A stretch of DNA of 5,593 nt from Cyanobacteriota bacterium (GTDB lineage Bacteria; Cyanobacteriota; Cyanobacteriia; Leptolyngbyales; Leptolyngbyaceae). The stretch covers positions 1 through 5,593 of the forward strand of contig JAIXVO010000669.1 in assembly GCA_027482985.1 (NCBI GenBank), written 5' to 3'. Position numbers and translations under genes: made by a program. This document shows, in pieces, positions 1 through 5,593 of this stretch (the first letter of the stretch is position 1; each line of letters opens with the position of its first letter). The notes beneath the pieces are model-generated. The model saw only the letters and a program-made list of their open reading frames with translations, made no database searches and had not been told where the DNA came from.

Positions 1-1
1 A

Positions 2-1900
2 TTACTTCACCCGAGTGAAATCTGCGTTAGAAAACGGCAATGCTCCAACCGCTGTCGATCGCTGAATTGCCTCTAGCAATTCCTGCTTGCTGCCCTCCAG
101 ACTTCCCCCCTGAATGCTGACTCGGTAGCGGAAGGGCGACAAAAAGCCTTGAATTTGCTTTTGTTGACAGAGACCATGAAGCTCGCTGAGGGCCACCTGA
201 GGGTCTGAGTGGATAGTTTTTAGATAGTCGCTAAACCCTAAAAAGGCCAATCGGTAGAGTAATAGCTGGCTAAATTCGCCCCGGAAATAGCCGCCATGGA
301 CATCGCGCTTGCCCATGCCGTAATCGAGGGTGAGCACGAGATAGTCCCAGGGGGTGAGGGTAGCTTTGCCCTTGGCCCGAGTTAGCAGGCCCATGGGTTT
401 AGCCGAGCGGGAATCTGTCTCACGGTTGTACTCGAGATCGGTGGAGTCAGTGCAGTCAAAATAGGTAAAGAAGTCGGCTACGGTTACCTGGCTGCGATGC
501 CCCTCTTGGGTGGATCTTGGGTCATTGCGATGGCCCTGAGCCTCAAACAAATCGGCCAGGGTAACAGCCCCGCGTTTTTGAAATCGCTTGTAGGTGAGAA
601 ACAGGTTTTCCATGACCTTGGTTTCAGATTTTTCAATGGCGTCGCCAATGGGCAGGTGCTCTGGAAAATCGCGATCGAGGCTGTTGAGATTAATCAGGCC
701 GTAGTCGAGGGCACTGCTGTGTCGGTTTTGTAGGGCTACATTGCCCAACCGATAGCCCCGCGACTGGGTACGGCTAGGGAAGGCAATGTAGTTGGCGGCG
801 GTGGAGGCAATGCGCAGGGCAATATCACCCTCATTGCAAAACAGGTACGACTCTGAAAACCGCCGCAGCGACGAGGCCAAAAAATTGGCTCGGCTCGAAA
901 TAATCGTGAGTACCGGAATATCGGGAGAGGCCAAAATCAACCGCTCTAGCCGAAATATGCTGCCCACATCGGCTGTGGGCTGTTTGCCCACGGCGGAGAT
1001 ATCAAACACATCGGCCAGCAGCCGCACCACGTGGGTGACCACAAACCCGCCCATGCTGTGGCCAATAAAGCTGAGCTTGACTTTGCTGTGCGATCGCTTG
1101 CGCCAGTAGTCTCGCGCCTGATGCAGCGCCTGCTCGGTTGGTACCCCATCACTCGAGCCTGGAAACAGGTCTTGGGCCGATCGCACCAAAATGGCCTGAT
1201 CGATCTGCCGCAATAGCTCAACCAGATCGAGCACGCCAAAATTTTCGGCCCGGTAGCGATCGCGAAAGTACACCACCAGCCGCAGCACCACCAGCGACAG
1301 CACCACCAGCCCCAGGCTAACCAATAGCCCCAGCGCCAAAGACACCACCAAGCCCCACCGCCGTTCATCCCAGACCGACAGGTCGAACAGCAGCAGCAGC
1401 AGCGCGCACAGTCCCCCGGTCATCAGCAAATCGCGGGGCACAGGGGGGAGGGCGGCCAGGGCGGCCATCACCTCTGCGCGATCGCTGAGGCCAACCTTTT
1501 CTGACGGCCAGCGATAGCCAATAAAGACGCTGTTGGTCTGGGCTTTAATGGCACGATCGTGTTGGTTAACAGTCTTAAAAATCGCCTTGTACCAGGTTTC
1601 TACCGAACTGCGGCTGGTGTTGTAGCCATGCACCACAATCACCAGTTCGGCGGTTTGCCCGGCAGAGTCTGTGAGTCGGCGGTACAAATACTCCGTAATC
1701 TCGGCAATGCCCGCCCTGGCCTGCTGGCGAGTCTCTGGGCTCGCTTCCTGCGCCTCTTCAATGTTGGGCGGGGCGCTGCTCATGACAAAGTATCCCGGAA
1801 TGGCAACCCCAGCGTCAGCCGCAGCACCCAGGTCTACGATATCAACGGTGTTTTTAGGGCTAAAGGCAAACTTGCGAATGATAAAGGGTAGAGAACTCAT
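2..1900 (-). CDS. Membrane-inserted alpha/beta hydrolase (DUF900-like putative serine esterase/lipase)
   Basis: This 632-residue protein is complete, from ATG at 1900-1898 to TAA at 4-2. An oxyanion-type strand reads VIVVHGYNTS (87-96). A second strand ends in FIGYRWPSE (126-134), and the nucleophile elbow is GHSMGG (280-285) with Ser282 as the likely nucleophile. LASPDIP (323-329) places Asp327 where this fold usually carries its acid, and DVHGGYF (533-539) makes His535 a plausible catalytic histidine; the last two are inferred. Between the WPSE strand and the next helix lie two hydrophobic segments, about 157-176 and 183-212, which probably form a membrane hairpin near the active site. The region after 440 (VADFFTYFDCTD, 474-485) matches no domain I recognise. 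The substrate is unknown; lipid or acyl-ester hydrolysis at a membrane is the natural guess. It follows the TIR-WD40 gene by 90 bp on the same strand and may be co-transcribed. Family confidence is high, function low. Confidence 0.9.
   Translation of the reverse strand: MSSLPFIIRKFAFSPKNTVDIVDLGAAADAGVAIPGYFVMSSAPPNIEEAQEASPETRQQARAGIAEITEYLYRRLTDSAGQTAELVIVVHGYNTSRSSVETWYKAIFKTVNQHDRAIKAQTNSVFIGYRWPSEKVGLSDRAEVMAALAALPPVPRDLLMTGGLCALLLLLFDLSVWDERRWGLVVSLALGLLVSLGLVVLSLVVLRLVVYFRDRYRAENFGVLDLVELLRQIDQAILVRSAQDLFPGSSDGVPTEQALHQARDYWRKRSHSKVKLSFIGHSMGGFVVTHVVRLLADVFDISAVGKQPTADVGSIFRLERLILASPDIPVLTIISSRANFLASSLRRFSESYLFCNEGDIALRIASTAANYIAFPSRTQSRGYRLGNVALQNRHSSALDYGLINLNSLDRDFPEHLPIGDAIEKSETKVMENLFLTYKRFQKRGAVTLADLFEAQGHRNDPRSTQEGHRSQVTVADFFTYFDCTDSTDLEYNRETDSRSAKPMGLLTRAKGKATLTPWDYLVLTLDYGMGKRDVHGGYFRGEFSQLLLYRLAFLGFSDYLKTIHSDPQVALSELHGLCQQKQIQGFLSPFRYRVSIQGGSLEGSKQELLEAIQRSTAVGALPFSNADFTRVK
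1271..1315 (-). repeat. Three tandem 15-bp units encoding a transmembrane segment
   Basis: Three consecutive 15-base units start at 1271, 1286 and 1301. Each is CACCACCAGC followed by CGCAG, GACAG or CCCAG. On the coding strand each unit gives five residues of the form L-x-L-V-V: LGLVV, LSLVV and LRLVV at residues 196-210 of the hydrolase. They make up the end of its second hydrophobic segment. The units differ only at two adjacent bases, which suggests recent local duplication. Confidence 0.9.
1388..1402 (-). repeat. (CTG)5 run encoding a poly-leucine stretch
   Basis: Five CAG triplets on the plus strand read as five CTG leucine codons in frame (residues 167-171, context CALLLLLF) in the first hydrophobic segment of the hydrolase. 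All five leucines use the same codon, which suggests triplet slippage rather than mixed-codon selection. Confidence 0.85.
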
Positions 1901-1907
1901 AGACCTG

Positions 1908-1912
1908 ACCTA
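1908..1912 (-). promoter_or_regulatory. Weak Shine-Dalgarno candidate for the hydrolase
   Basis: On the minus strand TAGGT lies 7 nt upstream of the ATG. A second AGG (1904-1906) is only 3 nt from the ATG and too close to act as a standard site. The match to the anti-SD is weak, which is common in cyanobacteria. It overlaps the 8-bp palindrome ACCTAGGT (1908-1915). Confidence 0.3.
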
Positions 1913-1970
1913 GGTGGAACGGGTGAAAGCTGTCCTAGAGGCGGCAAGATCGGCGTCATCGGCGGGGTGT

Positions 1971-1990
1971 CTAACCCATCGAAGGGTTAG
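1971..1990 (-). other. Perfect 7-bp intercistronic hairpin directly after the TIR-WD40 stop codon
   Basis: CTAACCC (1971-1977) pairs perfectly with GGGTTAG (1984-1990) around a six-base loop. The stem begins at the base after the TAG stop (1993-1991). On the minus strand the following bases are ACACCCCGCC, with no T-run, so it does not look like an intrinsic terminator. It could slow decay of the upstream part of a bicistronic mRNA, or attenuate partially. An overlapping palindrome GTTAGCTAAC (1986-1995) offers a competing pairing that includes the stop codon. Confidence 0.5.
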
Positions 1991-4822
1991 CTAACGGGGG
2001 ATCTCGGATTCACACAGCGAAGGAAACTGCTGCCGAATCGCTGGATTAATCGCCAAATAGTCGGCGAGCCACTCACAGCCTGAGTCGCGTAACTCTGCTA
2101 GATGGCTCGGTTTAAGCGCCAGTGACTCTGCCAGATGGCTCGGTTCAATCTCCAGCTGATCAAAATGCCAAAGCTTGATGGTGTTATCGCCGGTCGCCAT
2201 CGCCAGCTGAGAACCATCGGGGCTAAAGGCTAAACCCAGCACCTCAGCCTTCAGCCGAAGCGTGGTGAGCCGCTGCCCCTGGGCGCTCCAGAGGCGCACT
2301 TCGCCGTCGCTGCCCCCGGTGGCCACGAACCGGCCATCGGCGCTAAACACGGCCCGCTGCACCACGCGCCCGGTTTGGTTGAAGGTGGCTAATAATTGTC
2401 CCGTCGAACCCCATAGTCTGACCGAGCCATCTTCGGCACTGCTTAAAACAGTCTGGCTATCGGGGCTAAATTCAACACTTTTGACCCAGCCGCCATGGCC
2501 AGTTAACGTGTGCAAAAGCTTGCCCTCTGTGCTCCAAAGTTTGACCAGACTATCGCTGCCTCCCGACGCCAATTGCCTGCCATCGGGGCTGAAGCTGAGC
2601 CAAATTACCGGGCCTGTGTGCCCACTTAGGGTTTTAATCGTGTTTTGCTCGGGCTGCCATAGCCGAATGTCGCCATCTTCACTGGCGATCGCCACGGTTT
2701 TGCCATCGGGGCTAAATCTCGCTGCCCGCACCTGCATTTTGTTGACCTGCAATTCATGCAGTAACTGACCGTCGCGGTGCCAAATTTTGACCATGCCATC
2801 ATCGCTGGCGGTGACAACGCGCTGGCTATCGGGGGCGAAATCGACCGAGTTAACAACATCATCGTGGGCGTTAATTACCCTGGTCAAACGGCCATCGATG
2901 GTCCATAGCCTGAGGGTGCGATCGAACCCAGCCGAAGCAATCCACCGGTTATCGGGGCTAATGCTGACATCCTGCACCGTAGCCTTATGGCCCTCTAAAA
3001 CCGTCAGGGCAGACTGTTGATAATCCCAAATGCGAATGGTTTGGTCGGTGCTGGTAGTAGCCAGGGTTTGATCCTTGGGGTTAAATGCCACCGCCAGCAC
3101 CATGTCGCGGTGGCCATGGAGGGTTCTCACTAAGACCCCATCTCGATGCCACAGGCTAACTACGTTGTTGTTGCTGGCCGCCGCCAAAATCTCCCCAGAG
3201 GGGCTGAATTGAACGTAGTTCACTCCCCCAGCTTGATGATCGAGCACATGTAGCAGTTGTCCGTTGGCATCCCAAACTTTCACCAGGCCGTCTAGCCCAC
3301 CCGAGGCAAATCGTTGCCCATCGGGGCTAAAGGCTAAACTATCAATCTCAGCGTCATGGCCCTGCCACGATTTCACCAAGTCGCCAGAGGTATTCCACAG
3401 GTTTAAGACCCCATCCGCCGCCGCGGTGACTAGAATTTTGCCATCGGGGCTGCGGGCCAGGGTGATTGCCCCCCACCGGTGCCCATCCAGAGACTGAAGT
3501 AGTTTTCCATCGGGGCTCCACACCCGAACGGTGCCATCCTCGCTGGCGCTGGTCAAGGTCTTACCATCGGTACTGTAGGCCAGGTCAAACACCTTATTGC
3601 GGTGGCCCGATAGGGTATGTAGGAGTTTGCCCTCGAGATTAAACAGCTTAATGGTGCCGTCATTGTTGGCCGTGGCGATTTGGGTACCATCGGGGCTAAA
3701 GTCCACCTTCCAGATGCGTCCTGAATTGGCCGCAATGGTTGTTAGCAATTCCCCCGTGGGCCGCCAAAGTTTAACGACACCATCGCCGCTGGCCGTGGCG
3801 AGCAGGTCTCCCTGGAGGTTAAAGTCAGCGTCCCAAATTCTGCCCTCTTGAGAATTCCAGCGGTTCTTTTCCTCAATGCTCAACAGCGTTTGGCTGAGCA
3901 CGGTAACAACGTCAGCGTACAGGTCTGGCGGCGACTGGGGCAGATCTAAAATCTTTTCGCTGGCGGCCACCGCAGTGGTTAGCGCACTGAGCTGATCGTC
4001 AGAGTAGCTATAGCTCTCTGACGATCTTAGGAGCGCACGCACCTCGTTTTCAATCGCCTGATTGCGCCGTTGTTGGGCAAGGTTAGCCTGCCAAAGGGCG
4101 GTTAGCGCCATCGTAATGGTTAACAGCAGGCCTGCCCCAAGGGCTACCGCTAACCGCCGCTGTCGCTGCGCCAGGGCCGCCTGACTGGCCACAACATATT
4201 GAATTTGGAGGGGGCAGAGCTCGGGCTGCTTAGTCCTACCTCGGTCAATTATATTTTTCGCATCTGCTAGGGCTTCGCCATAGAGCAAGAAGGCCGGGTT
4301 TTGGCGTTTATGCTCCCATTCACTGGCGCGAACCAGCAGTCGAGTATGCTCTTTGACATACTCTAGATCCGTCTTCAGGGCGGCTAACAGAGCCTCTAGC
4401 GCCACCGAAAAGTCATCATCTTCCCGAAAGAATAGCCAGTTAATTGAGGTTAAATGGGGATCGACGACCTGTCCTTTAACGCTTTGATATACAACAGGAA
4501 TTATTTTTTTATGGTTTTTGATCGCGAAGTCTAACTCTTTCTGACATTCCTTAGAGATAACTGAATTTGGGCTGAGTACAAAAATGAAATTATCTGTGGC
4601 GACAATGCCTTCATAGATCTCCAAGAGCCAGTCTGCGGTTGGCGGAATATTTTTCCAGTCTACCCAGACTCTTTGGCCTTGATGGGTCAGCGCATTATAC
4701 AGCCTTTCAATAAAGTCTTTGTCTTTGCGAGAATAGGATATAAAAGCATCTGTTTCGAGGCGTTCAGAAGTAGGGACAGTGCTGCGTCCTGGTGAAGAAT
4801 CATGATCCAATGTCTTTAGCAT
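1991..4822 (-). CDS. TIR domain - transmembrane - 14-blade WD40 repeat protein
   Basis: This 943-residue protein is complete, from ATG at 4822-4820 to TAG at 1993-1991. The TIR domain spans about 25-150: DAFISYSRKD (25-34), RVWVDWKNIPP (51-61), DWLLEIYEGI (64-73), FIFVLSPNSV (79-88). In TIR enzymes a conserved Glu cleaves NAD+ to make signalling nucleotides; Glu68 or Glu71 is the candidate here, not proven. Residues 150-220 hold a linker typical of cyanobacterial TIR-WD40 proteins (EWEHKRQNPAFLLYGEAL). One hydrophobic helix at about 222-244 is followed by a polar, possibly coiled segment (AQQRRNQAIENEVRALL). WD40 blades follow from about 323 to 886, with the terminal Trp (Phe in blade 2) at 353, 394, 435 and so on to 885. 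The tail CEWLADYL resembles the 'CDWLRDYL' tails of other cyanobacterial WD40 proteins. There is no clear Shine-Dalgarno (the 5' flank ends GTCTTCAAA), and the next in-frame ATG is too far inside to be the start. Role inferred: membrane-linked sensor or scaffold with TIR signalling output. Confidence 0.95.
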   Translation of the reverse strand: MLKTLDHDSSPGRSTVPTSERLETDAFISYSRKDKDFIERLYNALTHQGQRVWVDWKNIPPTADWLLEIYEGIVATDNFIFVLSPNSVISKECQKELDFAIKNHKKIIPVVYQSVKGQVVDPHLTSINWLFFREDDDFSVALEALLAALKTDLEYVKEHTRLLVRASEWEHKRQNPAFLLYGEALADAKNIIDRGRTKQPELCPLQIQYVVASQAALAQRQRRLAVALGAGLLLTITMALTALWQANLAQQRRNQAIENEVRALLRSSESYSYSDDQLSALTTAVAASEKILDLPQSPPDLYADVVTVLSQTLLSIEEKNRWNSQEGRIWDADFNLQGDLLATASGDGVVKLWRPTGELLTTIAANSGRIWKVDFSPDGTQIATANNDGTIKLFNLEGKLLHTLSGHRNKVFDLAYSTDGKTLTSASEDGTVRVWSPDGKLLQSLDGHRWGAITLARSPDGKILVTAAADGVLNLWNTSGDLVKSWQGHDAEIDSLAFSPDGQRFASGGLDGLVKVWDANGQLLHVLDHQAGGVNYVQFSPSGEILAAASNNNVVSLWHRDGVLVRTLHGHRDMVLAVAFNPKDQTLATTSTDQTIRIWDYQQSALTVLEGHKATVQDVSISPDNRWIASAGFDRTLRLWTIDGRLTRVINAHDDVVNSVDFAPDSQRVVTASDDGMVKIWHRDGQLLHELQVNKMQVRAARFSPDGKTVAIASEDGDIRLWQPEQNTIKTLSGHTGPVIWLSFSPDGRQLASGGSDSLVKLWSTEGKLLHTLTGHGGWVKSVEFSPDSQTVLSSAEDGSVRLWGSTGQLLATFNQTGRVVQRAVFSADGRFVATGGSDGEVRLWSAQGQRLTTLRLKAEVLGLAFSPDGSQLAMATGDNTIKLWHFDQLEIEPSHLAESLALKPSHLAELRDSGCEWLADYLAINPAIRQQFPSLCESEIPR
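2093..2158 (-). repeat. 33-bp duplication in the TIR-WD40 C-terminal linker
   Basis: The 20-mers at 2093-2112 and 2126-2145 (core AGATGGCTCGGTT) match at 19 of 20 bases and are 33 bp apart. In protein they give PSHLAE twice, at residues 894-899 and 905-910, between the last WD40 blade and the conserved CEWLADYL tail. An in-frame 11-residue tandem duplication is the simplest reading. Confidence 0.7.
2165..3856 (-). repeat. Fourteen WD40 units on a 123-bp period
   Basis: The closing aromatic of successive blades falls at residues 353, 394, 435, 476, 517, 558, 599, 640, 681, 722, 763, 804, 845 and 885. Spacing is 41 residues (123 bp) twelve times and 40 once. At DNA level the core coding for SPDG recurs as CCATCGGGGCT or a close variant (for example near 2215, 2581, 2704, 3319, 3442 and 3690). 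Fourteen blades would fit two seven-bladed propellers. The GH dipeptide is intact in blades 3-5, 7, 8, 11 and 12. It is altered in blades 6 (DHQ) and 9 (NAH), and lost in 1, 2, 10, 13 and 14. Confidence 0.9.
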
Positions 4823-4999
4823 TTTGAAGACTAGCTCGCACTCAAGGATGCCGCTAAGGAATCGATTGGCAAACCATCGCTCCCCTTAAAGGCTTTACCG
4901 AGATTTCCAGAATCCCCTGAATATTATTTCAATCTAGAAAGTAACGGCTGACCAACAGCCACTAACAGGTGACAGCTAACAAGAATGTATTGGTACTGC

Positions 5000-5044
5000 A
5001 TAGCCAATCTTTACCAAGGCTGACGATCTTAAGATTAGAGCTAT
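5000..5044. repeat. Inverted repeat with 11 paired bases, upstream of the TIR-WD40 gene
   Basis: ATAGC (5000-5004) pairs with GCTAT (5040-5044), and AATCTT (5006-5011) pairs with AAGATT (5031-5036). The internal loop is asymmetric (1 versus 3 bases) and the apical loop is 19 nt. The right arm also forms its own palindrome, ATCTTAAGAT (5026-5035). It may be an operator-like site, a 5'-leader fold or a decayed small repeat element; the sequence alone does not decide. Confidence 0.4.
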
Positions 5045-5223
5045 ATTTGATCCTTAGATGCGATCATATCAGCTGAATATCCTTTAAAAAATCGGCACAG
5101 ATCCTCAACAAATGAACGATAACACACCGACCATTCTCGGCACATCCAAGTTATGAGTCAATTTAGGGAAGCACCCAAAATCAACTTATTTACATAACTT
5201 AATATCTTGTCTTTGTATTGAAC

Positions 5224-5253
5224 TTGCCCATGCAAAAATGAATTTTATATGAT
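5224..5253 (+). promoter_or_regulatory. Possible rightward sigma-70-type promoter
   Basis: TTGCCC (5224-5229), an 18-bp spacer and TATGAT (5248-5253) resemble -35 and -10 boxes on the plus strand. No gene follows in the window, and AT-rich sequence yields such matches often, so this is a weak call. Confidence 0.15.
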
Positions 5254-5284
5254 ATTTTCTAGATCGTCCGGATAGAAAAACCGG

Positions 5285-5306
5285 CCTCTGTATAACTTCT
5301 GTATAA
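5285..5306 (+). repeat. Two tandem 11-bp units
   Basis: CCTCTGTATAA (5285-5295) is followed directly by CTTCTGTATAA (5296-5306), one mismatch in 11. The period is close to one helical turn. It could be a pair of protein-binding sites or a simple slippage duplication. Confidence 0.5.
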
Positions 5307-5456
5307 GCGTGAAGATAGATGCGTTCGTCTGTGAGCGCTGTTCCTGAGTCGTCTTTCCGATTGTCCATTAGTTCCATGCTGTCAGAGCTAATAGTCTGCG
5401 ACAGAAAAAATCTGGCCTGAAAAAAGCCATTGGTCATTTTTCATGAGCAACAATTT

Positions 5457-5561
5457 TATAGCGGTTCCCTATTGGATGAGGTGCGCCTCACCCTAGGGAA
5501 TTATTGAAAGCAATGGGCTTGGGCAATTTACCCGTACTTCATACGAGTGAAAACTGCTATA
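5457..5561. mobile_element. MITE-like 105-bp element with TATAGC termini
   Basis: The left end TATAGCGGTT (5457-5466) and the right end AACTGCTATA (5552-5561) are inverted copies matching at 9 of 10 bases. Inside, TTCCCTA (5465-5471) pairs perfectly with TAGGGAA (5494-5500). Within that, GG (5474-5475) can pair with CC (5491-5492) and TGAGG (5477-5481) with CCTCA (5486-5490), leaving a TGCG loop. Short elements ending in TATAGCGGTTTTC-like sequence are common in cyanobacterial intergenic regions, from general knowledge. There is no coding capacity. No target duplication longer than the terminal TA can be seen. Confidence 0.45.
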
Positions 5562-5593
5562 GAGAAGCCGTATCACATGACTCACGAACTTAA

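Larger units (their letters stand above)
4823..5456. other. Upstream non-coding region of the TIR-WD40 gene
   Basis: About 630 bp of AT-richer sequence with no gene I can support. On the minus strand TAATAT (4921-4926), about 97 nt before the TIR-WD40 start, could be a -10 element, but no acceptable -35 lies 16-18 bp upstream, so I do not call the promoter. A small stem GGCTG/CAGCC sits at 4946-4960. The inverted repeat at 5000-5044 and the tandem repeat at 5285-5306 are listed separately. An 83-codon frame on the minus strand (5437-5186) has no Shine-Dalgarno and no recognisable motif, and I treat it as chance. Confidence 0.6.

Noticed and set aside
6..19. Small hairpin TTCAC/GTGAA at the hydrolase stop codon, considered as a terminator
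   Set aside because: It has only five base pairs, lies within the coding end, and no T-tract can be seen because the window stops there.
946..1368. 140-codon minus-strand frame inside the hydrolase
   Set aside because: It is an out-of-frame reading of the same strand, rich in Trp, Cys and Gly, caused by the CTG/GTG-rich transmembrane codons.
2262..2768. 168-codon plus-strand frame opposite the WD40 region, and several shorter ones opposite both genes
   Set aside because: These are antisense shadows kept open by the repeated WD40 codons and the GC-rich hydrolase codons. Their translations show periodic SGL/PSGLN patterns that mirror SPDG on the real strand.
2165..3856. Regular 123-bp spacing considered as a CRISPR or non-coding satellite
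   Set aside because: The whole stretch is one open frame with WD40 residues in every unit, so the periodicity is protein-driven.
5412..5434. Terminator-like GGC/GCC stem next to a T-run on the minus strand
   Set aside because: The stem is only about 4 bp with a 9-nt loop, and no upstream gene in the window would need it.
5186..5437. 83-codon minus-strand frame in the upstream region
   Set aside because: It has no Shine-Dalgarno, no recognisable domain or motif, AT-rich composition and no supporting neighbour. Random sequence of this length readily yields such a frame.

Overview
The window most likely comes from a cyanobacterium. The octamer GCGATCGC (the HIP1 palindrome over-represented in many cyanobacterial genomes) occurs four times in 5.6 kb, at 1090-1097, 1256-1263, 1478-1485 and 2685-2692, where chance would give about 0.1. 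Both genes also have architectures typical of filamentous cyanobacteria: a TIR-transmembrane-WD40 protein and a membrane-inserted alpha/beta hydrolase. I cannot name a genus; a Leptolyngbya/Nodosilinea-type genome is only a guess from the moderately high GC.

Layout: both real genes lie on the minus strand, so transcription runs from right to left. (1) 4822 to 1991 encodes a 943-residue protein with an N-terminal TIR domain, a cyanobacterial-type linker, one transmembrane helix, a helical segment and fourteen WD40 blades on an almost exact 41-residue period. (2) A 90-bp gap follows, holding a small perfect hairpin right after the stop codon but no T-tract. (3) 1900 to 2 encodes a 632-residue alpha/beta hydrolase (DUF900-like) with a GHSMGG nucleophile elbow and a two-helix transmembrane insertion. 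Its stop codon is at the extreme left edge, so the gene is complete. (4) 4823-5593 is about 770 bp of AT-richer sequence with no convincing gene. It holds an inverted repeat, a short tandem repeat and a 105-bp element with TATAGC termini that resembles a cyanobacterial MITE.

How the genes may work together (inference): the WD40 double propeller would sense or scaffold, the TIR domain would signal (some bacterial TIRs cleave NAD+), and the membrane-anchored serine hydrolase encoded next could be an effector or partner. The shared strand and short gap without a classical terminator fit a two-gene transcription unit. Nothing in the window proves a defence role: no recognised defence genes, integrase or tRNA flank the pair here.
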